Assembly (NCBI GenBank): GCA_015655165.1
Contig: JAATFN010000323.1
Location: 1 to 5,571 of the forward strand
DNA: 5,571 bases
DNA from: Betaproteobacteria bacterium
GTDB taxonomy: Bacteria > Pseudomonadota > Gammaproteobacteria > Burkholderiales > Burkholderiaceae_D
Reading direction: 5' to 3'
Positions 1 through 5,571 of this stretch are shown here, one piece after another. The notes under the pieces are model-generated. The model had not been told where the DNA came from. It did not search any database and was given only the letters and a program-made list of their open reading frames with translations. Both the position numbers and the translations under genes were made by a program. Every line of letters begins with the position of its first letter. Positions within the stretch are counted from its first letter, which is position 1.

Positions 1-425
1 AGCGTTTCTCCCTTTTTGAAAAAGAAGGTATAGGCGGAGAGAAACGCGGGGGGCTCCATACGCAAGAGTGCAGCCGTTGCCGGCACCAGAAGTACATCAC
101 ACTGGCCGTTTTGTACTTCGTACAGTGTTGCCAACCGTTCAGAGACCAGATCCTGATGCGGAGAAAACGCGTCATATGGCAACGTTTCCCAATCCGGCAA
201 CAAATGGCAACGTAATGGACTGGCCCCTTGCTCAAACCAGGGAATTTCCGACAGCAGACGTCTCGCGTCGCCCGCATTGGCAACGATGACGCTCAGCATA
301 CGTCCTTGCTCTTTTAGTACAGCAGCAGCTTGTGCCAGCATATAGGCATCAGAAGAACCATGCACTTCAGGAGGAACAAAACGTACACCGGATTTTGGTA
401 AAGATTTTTTTAGATCAAAGGACAT
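1..425 (-). CDS. mfd: Transcription-repair coupling factor Mfd, N-terminal part (cut by window edge)
   Basis: Mfd is a DNA translocase that removes RNA polymerase stalled at lesions and recruits UvrA for nucleotide excision repair. Only the first 141 codons are here; the family is usually about 1,150 residues, so most of the protein (RNA polymerase-interacting domain, helicase motor, C-terminal domain) lies beyond the left edge. The visible part belongs to the UvrB-like N-terminal module: a VIVANAGDARRLL strand-helix (residues 47-58), the strongly conserved LPDWETLPYDAFSPHQ (76-91), then DLVSERLATLY (92-102) and a VLLVPATAALLR strand (111-122). The start is forced, because an in-frame TGA lies at 435-437 and ATG at 423-425 is the only start codon after it. 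No strong Shine-Dalgarno sequence is visible. It is transcribed divergently from ispD, a gene order I associate with betaproteobacteria. Identification rests on recalled family motifs. Confidence 0.93.
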   Translation of the reverse strand, partial: MSFDLKKSLPKSGVRFVPPEVHGSSDAYMLAQAAAVLKEQGRMLSVIVANAGDARRLLSEIPWFEQGASPLRCHLLPDWETLPYDAFSPHQDLVSERLATLYEVQNGQCDVLLVPATAALLRMEPPAFLSAYTFFFKKGET

Positions 426-460
426 TGCAACGCGTCACAAAATAGCGGGGAAACACAAAA

Positions 461-476
461 ACCTGTTCACACAGGT
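461..476. repeat. Palindrome ACCTGT-N4-ACAGGT upstream of mfd
   Basis: Perfect 6-bp arms (461-466 and 471-476) enclose the tetranucleotide TCAC. Read on the minus strand, the hairpin is followed by TTTT (460-457) and lies about 36 bases before the mfd start codon. It could be a repressor operator or a weak attenuator in the mfd leader. The stem is short, so a functional terminator is doubtful. It is not a LexA box, since the half-site spacing is wrong. Confidence 0.4.
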
Positions 477-586
477 GCCGTCAATAACAAGACATACCAC
501 ACTTGCCACACTGCTCTGGCGATATATGCATCTGACAACAGAATACATGGGTATTTTGCCAGCAGCCTGATAAAATCCAGTCTGTC

Positions 587-594
587 ATTATAAA
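587..594. promoter_or_regulatory. Possible shared -10 elements for mfd (minus) and ispD (plus)
   Basis: The stretch reads TATAAA on the plus strand (589-594) and a perfect TATAAT on the minus strand (592-587). A plus-strand start near 601 would give ispD a leader of about 57 nt; a minus-strand start near 580 would give mfd a leader of about 155 nt. No good -35 hexamer lies 16-18 bp from either, so this is a weak prediction. Confidence 0.25.
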
Positions 595-657
595 CGATGG
601 CATCTTCAACAGGTCTCTATCATCATACGATCATCTTCTTTGCAAGCAACCGGCACC

Positions 658-1386
658 ATGACCCAGAATACGACGACAACCAAAGCACGTCATTTTGCAC
701 TGATTCCTGCAGGCGGGGTCGGTACGCGTATGGAAGCCACGACGCCAAAGCAATATATCCCGATTGCAGGCAAGCCGATGATTTCCCATGTACTGGAGAC
801 CTTTGCAGACACGGCACATATCGCACACACCTATGTGGTTGTTAGCACCGAAGACAGCACGATCGATGCACTCATTGATCGTGATACCCAGTTAACCGGC
901 AAAGTCACGGTGCTGCGATGTGGTGGCAACACCCGTGCACAGACTGTTCATAACGGCTTGTGCGCTATCGCGCATCTGGTTGATGACAATGACTGGATAC
1001 TGGTGCATGATGCGGCACGCCCCGGTATCACGACAGCCTTGCTCGACAAATTGATGCAAACACTTGCCGATGATATGATTGGTGGTCTACTGGCCCTACC
1101 AGTTGTCGACACATTAAAACAGGCAACAGACGGGCGTGCTGACAAGACCATACCACGCGCCCATTTATGGGCAGCACAAACCCCGCAAATGTTTCGCTAT
1201 GCACTGTTAAAGAAAGCATTGGAACAGGCACAAACAACAATCGGTGCGTTAACCGATGACGCGAGCGCCATTGAACAACTCGGTTTCGCCCCGAAACTGG
1301 TTGAAGGTAGCCCGCGTAATTTCAAAGTCACATTGCCGCATGATATTGCATTGGCGGAATTTTTATTATTACAAGATAAAGGTTGA
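658..1386 (+). CDS. ispD: 2-C-methyl-D-erythritol 4-phosphate cytidylyltransferase IspD
   Basis: IspD is the cytosolic enzyme that transfers CMP from CTP to 2-C-methyl-D-erythritol 4-phosphate in the MEP route to isopentenyl diphosphate. The 242-residue product matches the family length (E. coli 236). The nucleotide-binding loop PAGGVGTRM (17-25) is followed by TPKQY (29-33); R24 and K31 keep the spacing of the catalytic Arg/Lys pair known in E. coli (R20, K27). VHDAARP (116-122) is the family signature with the metal-binding Asp, R167 (PRAHLW) and K223 (NFKVT) fit the substrate-binding residues, and AAQTPQMF (172-179) and TDDASAIE (199-206) are also typical. The loop begins P-A-G rather than the commoner A-A-G. 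ATG at 658 is preferred; an in-frame TTG at 640 would add six residues, and neither start has a clear Shine-Dalgarno sequence. Its TGA ends 2 bp before ispF. Confidence 0.96.
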   Translation: MTQNTTTTKARHFALIPAGGVGTRMEATTPKQYIPIAGKPMISHVLETFADTAHIAHTYVVVSTEDSTIDALIDRDTQLTGKVTVLRCGGNTRAQTVHNGLCAIAHLVDDNDWILVHDAARPGITTALLDKLMQTLADDMIGGLLALPVVDTLKQATDGRADKTIPRAHLWAAQTPQMFRYALLKKALEQAQTTIGALTDDASAIEQLGFAPKLVEGSPRNFKVTLPHDIALAEFLLLQDKG

Positions 1387-1388
1387 TT

Positions 1389-1874
1389 ATGAGTTTTGCG
1401 TTTCGAATAGGACAGGGCTATGACTGCCACGCACTTGTAGCAGGCCGTCCCTTGATTATCGGTGGTGTCGACATCCCCCACAAAACAGGTCTTTTGGGAC
1501 ACTCCGATGCAGATGTACTGTTGCACGCCATCACTGATGCGCTCTTTGGTGCTGCAGCCCTTGGGGACATCGGACGCCATTTTCCCGATACCGATCCACA
1601 ATTCAAAGGTGCCGACTCCCGTACGCTCCTAAGAGAAGCTGCAAAAAGAATTGCTGCGGCAGGTTATCAAATTGGTAATATCGATGCGACGATTATTGCG
1701 CAGGCACCAAAGATGGCACCCTACATTCCGACGATGATTAAAAATATTTCATCCGACTTAGGACTTGATCCAGATCAAGTAAATGTCAAAGCCAAAACCA
1801 ACGAGAAGTTAGGTTACCTGGGACGTGAAGAAGGCATAGCAGCGGATGCCGCAGCCCTTTTGCATAAAAAATAG
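1389..1874 (+). CDS. ispF: 2-C-methyl-D-erythritol 2,4-cyclodiphosphate synthase IspF
   Basis: IspF converts 4-diphosphocytidyl-2-C-methyl-D-erythritol 2-phosphate to MEcPP with release of CMP, later in the same pathway as IspD; the family works as a trimer with active sites between subunits. The 161-residue product matches the family length. The metal ligands are visible as D12 and H14 (GYDCH) and H46 ([10 protein letters not shown]), equivalent to D8, H10 and H42 in E. coli. [10 protein letters not shown] (38-47), [11 protein letters not shown] (60-70) and the C-terminal [16 protein letters not shown] signature are all present. Cys stands at the variable middle position of the DxH motif. 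The start is ATG 1389, with AAAGG (1378-1382) six bases upstream inside the ispD end; an in-frame TTG at 1383 overlaps the ispD stop and is less likely. ispD and ispF are separate genes here, not the IspDF fusion seen in some alphaproteobacteria. No GC-rich terminator follows. Confidence 0.97.
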   Translation: MSFAFRIGQGYDCHALVAGRPLIIGGVDIPHKTGLLGHSDADVLLHAITDALFGAAALGDIGRHFPDTDPQFKGADSRTLLREAAKRIAAAGYQIGNIDATIIAQAPKMAPYIPTMIKNISSDLGLDPDQVNVKAKTNEKLGYLGREEGIAADAAALLHKK

Positions 1875-1912
1875 GACCAGTAAAAATTTTTATAATTTTA
1901 TAAAAAAACTAC

Positions 1913-1939
1913 TTGCATTCCCAATTTAATCGGTATAAT
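1913..1939 (+). promoter_or_regulatory. Sigma-70 promoter of the cold-shock gene
   Basis: A perfect -10 TATAAT (1934-1939) lies 15 bp after TTGCAT (1913-1918), or 16 bp after CTTGCA read one base earlier. A run of A and T tracts directly upstream (about 1881-1909) resembles an UP element, as expected for a very strong promoter. Transcription would begin near 1946. The -35 is imperfect and the spacing short, but no better promoter for the csp gene is visible. Confidence 0.65.
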
Positions 1940-1942
1940 TAA

Positions 1943-2069
1943 ATTATCGTTAGTAGTTAGAGTTGGTAGTGCGGTATTAGTCTGTCATATCCTCTCGATG
2001 GTTAATAACGATAATAATAGTATTGGGCGGAACAGCCCTCATTAACCCATATTTTTTTAAGGAAGTAAC
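1943..2069 (+). promoter_or_regulatory. Long structured 5' leader of the cold-shock gene
   Basis: With a start near 1946 the csp mRNA has a leader of about 120 nt, like the long leaders of E. coli cspA-type mRNAs that refold with temperature. ATTATCGTTA (1943-1952) is perfectly complementary to TAACGATAAT (2006-2015), and after one mismatch six more pairs, three of them G-U, extend the helix to 1959/1999. A smaller hairpin GGGC-N6-GCCC (2025-2038) follows. The ribosome site AAGGAAG (2059-2065) lies outside both helices, four bases before the start codon. I see no match to the E. coli cold-box sequence. The thermosensor role is inference; the inverted repeat is seen directly. Confidence 0.5.
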
Positions 2070-2273
2070 ATGGCAAACGGTACCGTAAAATGGTTCAACG
2101 ATGCAAAAGGTTTTGGTTTTATCACTCCTGATGAAGGCGGCGAAGATCTGTTCGCTCACTTCTCCGCAATCCAGTCTAACGGCTTCAAAACTCTGAAAGA
2201 AAACCAACGCGTTACTTTCGAAGTGACAACTGGCCCTAAAGGCAAACAAGCTTCCAATATTCAGCCGCAATAA
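2070..2273 (+). CDS. cspA: Cold-shock protein, CspA family
   Basis: This is a small single-domain OB-fold protein that binds single-stranded nucleic acid and acts in the cytoplasm as an RNA chaperone, melting mRNA structure. The 67 residues cover one complete cold-shock domain: [10 protein letters not shown] at the start, RNP1 KGFGFI (13-18), RNP2 LFAHF (27-31), and a C-terminal [15 protein letters not shown] tail. The aromatic surface (W8, F15, F17, F28, H30, F31) is intact. RNP2 has Ala where many homologues have Val. A strong AAGGAAG ribosome site (2059-2065), a consensus -10 and a following terminator mark it as a highly expressed monocistronic gene. Bacteria usually carry several csp paralogues, and sequence alone does not say whether this copy is induced by cold or constitutive; the symbol is a family-level choice. 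Confidence 0.96.
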   Translation: MANGTVKWFNDAKGFGFITPDEGGEDLFAHFSAIQSNGFKTLKENQRVTFEVTTGPKGKQASNIQPQ

Positions 2274-2293
2274 TTGCTGATTATTAAAGAAAC

Positions 2294-2326
2294 AAAAAAT
2301 CCCCGGTCTTGGCCGGGGATTTTTTT
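2294..2326 (+). terminator. Intrinsic terminator after the cold-shock gene
   Basis: CCCCGG (2301-2306) pairs with CCGGGG (2313-2318) around a six-base loop. The stem is lengthened by an A-run plus T (2294-2300) pairing with A plus a T-run (2319-2325), and seven T residues (2320-2326) follow the GC core. It begins 20 bases after the csp stop. The flanking A-run would also allow termination in the other direction. It separates csp from the MarC-family gene. Confidence 0.93.
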
Positions 2327-2373
2327 GCCTGTTATTTCGCCCTCTGCTCCCACCTTTAGGCACGCCGCCACCC

Positions 2374-2393
2374 TGCTATGCTGCATGTATGCT
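2374..2393 (+). promoter_or_regulatory. Possible extended -10 promoter of the MarC-family gene
   Basis: TGCTATGCT (2374-2382) matches an extended -10 (TGN plus TATGCT), and TATGCT recurs exactly 11 bp later (2388-2393). The -35 region is poor (TTTAGG at 2355-2360, 14 bases before TATGCT when read strictly), so an extended -10 is the only reason to suggest it. The gene needs its own promoter, because a strong terminator lies just upstream. Confidence 0.3.
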
Positions 2394-2413
2394 CACTGTA
2401 AAAGGTGTACACC

Positions 2414-3016
2414 ATGTCAGACAGCTTTTTCCATGCGTTTATTTTACTGTTTCTTGTCACCGATCCTGTCGGCAATATTCCTTTTTTTGTGAGTGCATTA
2501 GCCCATGTCCCGGCCGCAAGACGCTGGCGTATTGTCGTGCGGGAATGCATCATCGCCTTTATCCTGTTGCTTTTATTCATGTTACTGGGCAGGCATTTTC
2601 TTGCAGCAATCCAGCTCTCGGAAGTATCCCTACGGATTGGCGGAGGTCTTGTATTGTTCTTGATTGCCTTGAGAATGATTTTCCCGCAACCTGGCGGGAT
2701 TATGGGCGACGTATCAGGGGGGCATGAACCTTTTATTGTCCCACTGGCCATTCCCGCGCTTGCCGGTCCTTCCGCGTTGGCCACCGTGCTGTTGTTTTCT
2801 TCGGGCACGTCAACGGAACTGACTCTCCATATCGGCGCCCTATCGGCTGTTGCCGTTGTCTGGCTCATTATCCTGCTTGCCGCAAATCGCTTGCAGGCGA
2901 TGCTGGGCGAACGTGTCATGATTGCCTTCGAGCGTTTGATGGGCTTGATACTGACCGCCATATCGGTAGAGATGTTGTTGGCTGGATTACGCCACTATGT
3001 CGAATCGTTTAGCTAA
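2414..3016 (+). CDS. MarC/UPF0056 family integral membrane protein
   Basis: The 200-residue product is a very hydrophobic inner-membrane protein of the MarC (UPF0056) family, whose function is not established; the old link of E. coli MarC to multiple antibiotic resistance was not upheld. About six membrane segments are visible, near residues 5-27, 44-65, 70-90, 107-129, 137-158 and 170-191. Family motifs are present: DPVGNIPFF (17-25) at the end of segment 1 and PLAIPALAGPSALATV (110-125) in segment 4, two similarly placed proline/glycine elements that hint at an internal duplication. Length fits the YhgN-type members of about 200 residues. The start is ATG 2414, with AAAGGTG (2401-2407) six bases upstream; a GTG at 2405 lies within that ribosome site. 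It stands alone between the csp terminator and convergent aceB, so the neighbourhood gives no clue to its substrate. Confidence 0.9.
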   Translation: MSDSFFHAFILLFLVTDPVGNIPFFVSALAHVPAARRWRIVVRECIIAFILLLLFMLLGRHFLAAIQLSEVSLRIGGGLVLFLIALRMIFPQPGGIMGDVSGGHEPFIVPLAIPALAGPSALATVLLFSSGTSTELTLHIGALSAVAVVWLIILLAANRLQAMLGERVMIAFERLMGLILTAISVEMLLAGLRHYVESFS

Positions 3017-3025
3017 TGCCCACAT

Positions 3026-3061
3026 AAAAATGCCCTGCCATTTATAGGGTGGCAGGGCATT
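3026..3061 (-). terminator. Intrinsic terminator of aceB, between convergent genes
   Basis: A perfect 12-bp stem (3029-3040 with 3050-3061, core TGCCCTGCCA / TGGCAGGGCA) encloses a nine-base loop. Read on the minus strand the stem runs into five T residues (3030-3026), so it serves the aceB transcript, whose stop codon is 43 bases away. On the plus strand no T-run follows, yet the hairpin sits 12 bases after the MarC-family stop and may slow or stabilise that transcript too. Confidence 0.85.
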
Positions 3062-3104
3062 GAAGATAAAACAATTGGCGCTACAACAGTAGGATCACAC
3101 CATC

Positions 3105-4691
3105 CTAGATTTCTTCATATAACGGTAGTGTCAGAAACTCCGCAAATGTGTCCGATGTTGACATCTGTTCGAAGATAACTGCCGCACGGTCATACGTCGG
3201 CCCATTACCGGCGACTGCTTTAACCTTCTTCAACTCTTCCGGGATATAAGCACGCACCAGTTCTGCTGTGACTTTGCGCCCATCTTCCAGTTTACCCTTG
3301 CTGCTACGAATCCATTGCCAGACTTGTGCCCGGCTGATTTCCGCGGTTGCCGCATCTTCCATCAGATTATGGATCGGGACACACCCATTACCAGCCAACC
3401 AGGCTCCCAGATAATGAATACCCACATTAATGTTGTAACGCAGACCTGCTTCTGTAATCGGTGTCTCTGGCTGGAAATGCAACAAGTCGGCTGCTGTAAC
3501 TTGGACATCGGGGCGTTGCTTGTCGATCTGATTCGGTTTGTCCCCCAGTACCTTCCTGAATTCTGTCATGGCCAGATCCACCAGGCCAGGATGGGCAATC
3601 CAGCCACCATCGTAGCCATCGGTTGCATCCCGGGCTTTATCTGTACGCACACCGGCCATGGCGACTTCATTTTTCTCGGGATCGTTTTTAATCGGAATTA
3701 ATGCTGCCATGCCGCCAATGGCAGGTGCGTTGCGCTTGTGGCAAGTCTTCAATAACAGTAACGCATAAGATCGCATGAATGGTGCTGTCATCGTCACTTT
3801 AGCGCGGTCAGCCAGGCAAAAATCTTTGTCGAGTTTGAATTTTTTAATACAAGAAAAAATATAATCCCAACGCCCGGCATTCAATCCCGCACTATGCTCA
3901 CGCAATTCGTACAGGATTTCATCCATCTCGAACGCGGCTGTGATTGTTTCAATCAACACAGTCGCCTTGATGGTGCCTTGCGGTAAACCGATGGCATTTT
4001 GGGCTGCAACAAAAATATCGTTCCATAAACGCGCTTCGAGATGCGACTCCATCTTCGGCAAATAAAAGTAAGGACCGGCACCACGTGCCAGTTGTTCTTT
4101 GGCGTTATGAAACAAGAACAAGGCAAAATCAAAGATACCGCCGGAGACACGTTTACCGTCAACGGTGACATGCTTTTCATCCAAATGCCAGCCCCGTGGA
4201 CGCACAACCAGCGTTGCGATTGTGTCGTTGAGTTTGTAACTTTTACCATTTTGTTCCAGAGAGATCGTCCGACGTATCGCATCGCGCAAATTGATCTGGC
4301 CACTGATCTGGTTGTCCCACAGCGGCGAATTGGAATCCTCGAAGTCCGTCATGTAACTGTCGGCACCCGAGTTAAAGGCATTAATCACCATCTTGCGCTC
4401 GACCGGACCGGTAATCTCCACACGACGGCATGCCAGTGCTTCGGGAATCGGCGCAATTGTCCAGTCCCCTTCCCGGATATGTGCTGTTTCTTTCAGAAAG
4501 TCTGGACGCTCACCTGCATCCAGACGTGCCACACGCGCCACACGTGCTGCCAACAATTCCTGACGGCGTGCCTCGAATTTGCGGCTTAATGCAGCGACAA
4601 GTTCCAATGCGTCAACCGTGAGAATCTCTTCATAGCCGGGACGGATTTCACCGGAAATTTCCATGCCTGCAGGTAATTGTAATTGCGCCAT
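3105..4691 (-). CDS. aceB: Malate synthase A
   Basis: Malate synthase condenses glyoxylate with acetyl-CoA to give malate and CoA. It is the second step of the glyoxylate shunt and also an exit for glyoxylate from other sources. The 528-residue product is the A isoform by length (E. coli 533; isoform G is over 700). Visible features are [13 protein letters not shown] (162-174) with the catalytic Arg at 166, [15 protein letters not shown] (246-260) with a metal-binding Glu at 248, the family signature [14 protein letters not shown] (264-277) with the second metal ligand D276, and [13 protein letters not shown] (442-454) with the catalytic-base Asp at 446. These positions nearly match E. coli (R166, D447). 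ATG 4691 is chosen because GGGGAG lies six bases upstream; an in-frame ATG at 4730 would add 13 residues but lacks a ribosome site. Isocitrate lyase is not in this window. The divergent LysR-family gene is its likely regulator. Confidence 0.95.
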   Translation of the reverse strand: MAQLQLPAGMEISGEIRPGYEEILTVDALELVAALSRKFEARRQELLAARVARVARLDAGERPDFLKETAHIREGDWTIAPIPEALACRRVEITGPVERKMVINAFNSGADSYMTDFEDSNSPLWDNQISGQINLRDAIRRTISLEQNGKSYKLNDTIATLVVRPRGWHLDEKHVTVDGKRVSGGIFDFALFLFHNAKEQLARGAGPYFYLPKMESHLEARLWNDIFVAAQNAIGLPQGTIKATVLIETITAAFEMDEILYELREHSAGLNAGRWDYIFSCIKKFKLDKDFCLADRAKVTMTAPFMRSYALLLLKTCHKRNAPAIGGMAALIPIKNDPEKNEVAMAGVRTDKARDATDGYDGGWIAHPGLVDLAMTEFRKVLGDKPNQIDKQRPDVQVTAADLLHFQPETPITEAGLRYNINVGIHYLGAWLAGNGCVPIHNLMEDAATAEISRAQVWQWIRSSKGKLEDGRKVTAELVRAYIPEELKKVKAVAGNGPTYDRAAVIFEQMSTSDTFAEFLTLPLYEEI

Positions 4692-4697
4692 ACTGTG

Positions 4698-4703
4698 CTC
4701 CCC
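4698..4703 (-). promoter_or_regulatory. Ribosome binding site that decides the aceB start
   Basis: On the minus strand GGGGAG ends six bases before ATG 4691. The longer open frame from ATG 4730 has only TTG-rich sequence upstream (GCAACCTTG and TTGTTGC), with no purine run, and this GGGGAG falls inside it. That argues for the shorter protein, whose residue numbering also fits the family. Confidence 0.75.
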
Positions 4704-4757
4704 AATAAGGATTTTTTCTGTCATTGTCATGCAACAACAAGGTTGCGTTCAGTACCA

Positions 4758-4776
4758 GTATATGTAAACTAAATAC
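4758..4776. promoter_or_regulatory. Candidate LysR-type regulator box GTAT-N11-ATAC
   Basis: GTAT (4758-4761) and ATAC (4773-4776) form a dyad whose inner T and A are 11 bases apart, as in the T-N11-A motif bound by LysR-type regulators. It lies between a LysR-family gene and its presumed target. Motifs this short arise by chance in AT-rich DNA, so support comes mainly from position. Confidence 0.4.
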
Positions 4777-4782
4777 GCTGTA

Positions 4783-4800
4783 GTGATCGGTTTTTATCAC
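4783..4800. repeat. Dyad GTGAT-N8-ATCAC in the aceB/lysR spacer
   Basis: Perfect 5-bp arms (4783-4787 and 4796-4800) surround eight bases. It is nested in a wider pair, AACTAAA (4767-4773) and TTTAGTT (4814-4820), with nearly the same centre. It may be an operator for the LysR protein or another regulator. The TGTGA-like half-sites recall Crp/Fnr sites but differ in spacing and sequence. Confidence 0.35.
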
Positions 4801-4832
4801 ATCATTTTTGCATTTTAGTTAATAATAGGTCA

Positions 4833-4860
4833 ATTATACGATTGCATACTGTACTAGCAA
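4833..4860 (-). promoter_or_regulatory. Possible aceB promoter
   Basis: On the minus strand TTGCTA (4860-4855) lies 16 bp before a perfect TATAAT (4838-4833). Transcription would start near 4826, giving aceB a leader of about 135 nt that includes the dyads above. The -35 overlaps the right arm of the long inverted repeat and ends eight bases from the lysR start codon, so the two divergent promoters would overlap. A TATACT nearer aceB (4762-4757) has no matching -35 and is a weaker alternative. Confidence 0.4.
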
Positions 4861-4867
4861 CCTTGCC

Positions 4868-5571
4868 ATGGATCAATTCAAACAGCTATCGACCTTTGTC
4901 GACGTTATCAACAAAGGCAGCTTGTCGGCTGCTGCCCGTGCCGAAGGTGTCGCACCTGCCATGATCAGTCGCAGGCTTGATGCATTGGAAGAGCGGCTGG
5001 GTGTCAAACTGCTGCAACGCACCACCCGTAAAATCGTCTTGACCAATGAAGGCACGGCCTTTCTGGAAGATTGCCAGCGTATTCTGACAGAACTTGAAGA
5101 AGCCGAAACGGCCGTATCCGAACGTAGCGCACGTGCAAGCGGCCATCTGCTTATCTCGGCACCAGCAGGTTTCGGGCGCCAGCACGTGGCCCCACTCATC
5201 CCGTCATTTTTGACAGAACACAGGGATGTCAACATTACCCTGAACTTGAATGACCGGATTATTGACTTGATCGGTGAAGGCGTCGATGTCGCCATCCGGA
5301 TCGCACCCTTGATCGACTCAAGTCTGGTCAGTGTCAAGCTGGCAGACAACCACCGTGTCGTCGTGGCCTCCCCGGGGTATTTACGTAAACACGGCACCCC
5401 ACGCACCCCCGAAGACTTGATTGCCCATCACTGTCTGGCCATGAGTAGCGATGGCAGCCAGCGTGGATGGACGTTTTGTGTCAACCAGAAGGACACCTTG
5501 TTTAAAGTTGCCGGCAACATGATTTGCAACGATGGCGAAGTGCTGCATGACTGGGCATTGGCCGGCAAAGG
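4868..5571 (+). CDS. LysR-family transcriptional regulator, C-terminus cut by window edge
   Basis: This is a DNA-binding regulator of the LysR type, probably of the CrgA-like subgroup. The first 234 codons are present with no stop; such proteins have about 300 residues, so roughly the last fifth is missing. Residues 1-60 form the winged helix-turn-helix, including GSLSAAARAEGVAPAMISRRLDALEERLG (17-45) and LLQRTTRKIVLTNEG (48-62). A linker helix rich in Glu follows (63-88), then the effector-binding domain from HLLISAP (93-99), with GEGVDVAIRI (136-145) and VVASPGYLRKHG (165-176) typical of the CrgA-like fold. It is divergent from aceB across a 176-base spacer, the usual layout for a LysR regulator and its target, and such regulators commonly repress themselves. 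The co-inducer is unknown; a glyoxylate or acetyl-CoA pathway metabolite is a guess. ATG 4868 gives the standard N-terminus, although no Shine-Dalgarno sequence precedes it. Confidence 0.92.
   Translation, partial: MDQFKQLSTFVDVINKGSLSAAARAEGVAPAMISRRLDALEERLGVKLLQRTTRKIVLTNEGTAFLEDCQRILTELEEAETAVSERSARASGHLLISAPAGFGRQHVAPLIPSFLTEHRDVNITLNLNDRIIDLIGEGVDVAIRIAPLIDSSLVSVKLADNHRVVVASPGYLRKHGTPRTPEDLIAHHCLAMSSDGSQRGWTFCVNQKDTLFKVAGNMICNDGEVLHDWALAGK

Larger units (their letters stand above)
426..657. other. Divergent mfd/ispD intergenic region
   Basis: This 232-base spacer separates the mfd start (minus) from the ispD start (plus). I see no coding signal: the short reading frames crossing its right end are shadows of ispD. 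It holds a 16-bp palindrome at 461-476 and a symmetric AT-rich hexamer near 590 that could serve as a -10 element on either strand, both listed separately. A TTGCCA at 503-508 resembles a -35 box, but the best -10 at suitable distance (TATGCA, 525-530) is poor. Promoters for both genes must lie here or upstream, but none is convincing. Confidence 0.6.
4738..4865. repeat. Long inverted repeat framing the aceB/lysR spacer
   Basis: CAAGGTTGC (4738-4746) is the exact reverse complement of GCAACCTTG (4857-4865). After small offsets the symmetry continues: AGTAC (4751-4755) against GTACT (4851-4855), and CAGTAT (4756-4761) against ATACTG (4846-4851). About 19 bases per arm match with two small gaps. 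Each arm lies beside a start codon: two bases before the lysR ATG on one side, seven before the upstream aceB-frame ATG (4730) on the other. Paired regulator sites or an old inverted duplication of the promoter end are possible explanations. Confidence 0.6.

Noticed and set aside
68..289. 73-residue plus-strand frame at the left edge
   Set aside because: It is antisense to the mfd N-terminus, whose conserved motifs span the whole stretch in one minus-strand frame.
461..476. LexA (SOS) box upstream of mfd
   Set aside because: The CTGT and ACAG half-sites are only four bases apart; a gammaproteobacterial or betaproteobacterial LexA box needs eight between these tetramers.
1389..1437. Altered active site in IspF (Cys inside the DxH motif)
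   Set aside because: Only the variable middle residue differs; both metal ligands D12 and H14 are intact.
658..1874. Broken IspDF fusion
   Set aside because: Both proteins are full length with their own starts, and separate neighbouring ispD and ispF genes are common in beta- and gammaproteobacteria.
1998..2045. Upstream mini-ORF of 15 codons in the csp leader
   Set aside because: An ATG at 1998 runs to TAA at 2043, but no ribosome site precedes it and its composition looks like plain leader sequence.
2356..2961. 201-residue open frame antisense to the MarC-family gene
   Set aside because: It mirrors a gene with clear family motifs and a ribosome site; its translation resembles no family and is rich in Arg, Ser and Pro, as antisense shadows often are.
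4873..5406. 177-residue open frame antisense to the LysR-family gene
   Set aside because: It is a shadow of an unmistakable LysR coding frame, with Ser/Arg-rich low-complexity translation.
1..5571. Mobile element, CRISPR array, tRNA or defence system
   Set aside because: No tandem spaced repeats, transposase or integrase frame, cloverleaf sequence or toxin-antitoxin pair is visible; all long frames are core metabolic, repair or regulatory genes.

Overview
The window carries six protein-coding genes of a betaproteobacterium, most likely order Burkholderiales and possibly family Oxalobacteraceae. This is inferred from protein character and gene order (mfd divergent from ispD-ispF, with a short CspA-type protein next door). 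No rRNA or other marker is present, so the family is a guess. All genes look intact apart from the two cut by the window edges. There is no sign of an insertion sequence, prophage, CRISPR array, tRNA or defence system.

Layout. Positions 1-425 (minus) hold the first 141 residues of Mfd, the transcription-repair coupling factor. A 232-base divergent spacer follows, then ispD (658-1386) and ispF (1389-1874), two steps of the MEP isoprenoid pathway separated by 2 bp and surely co-transcribed. An AT-rich stretch with a good sigma-70 promoter leads through a leader of about 120 nt into a cold-shock protein gene (2070-2273), which ends at a textbook intrinsic terminator (2294-2326). A MarC/UPF0056 family membrane protein follows on the plus strand (2414-3016). 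It converges on aceB, malate synthase A (4691-3105, minus), with a terminator hairpin between them. Divergent from aceB is a LysR-family regulator (4868 onward) cut by the right edge.

How the genes relate. ispD and ispF form a true functional unit. The cold-shock gene and the MarC-family gene appear to be independent units. The lysR/aceB pair has the classic arrangement of a LysR regulator beside its target, and their shared 176-base spacer is rich in symmetry: a 9-bp inverted repeat placed next to both gene starts, a GTGAT-N8-ATCAC dyad and a GTAT-N11-ATAC dyad that fits the T-N11-A rule.

The most interesting signals are regulatory: the symmetric lysR-aceB spacer, and a perfect 10-bp long-range inverted repeat in the csp leader that could be a temperature-responsive RNA fold. 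I found no convincing undescribed multi-gene system; this reads as ordinary core chromosome.
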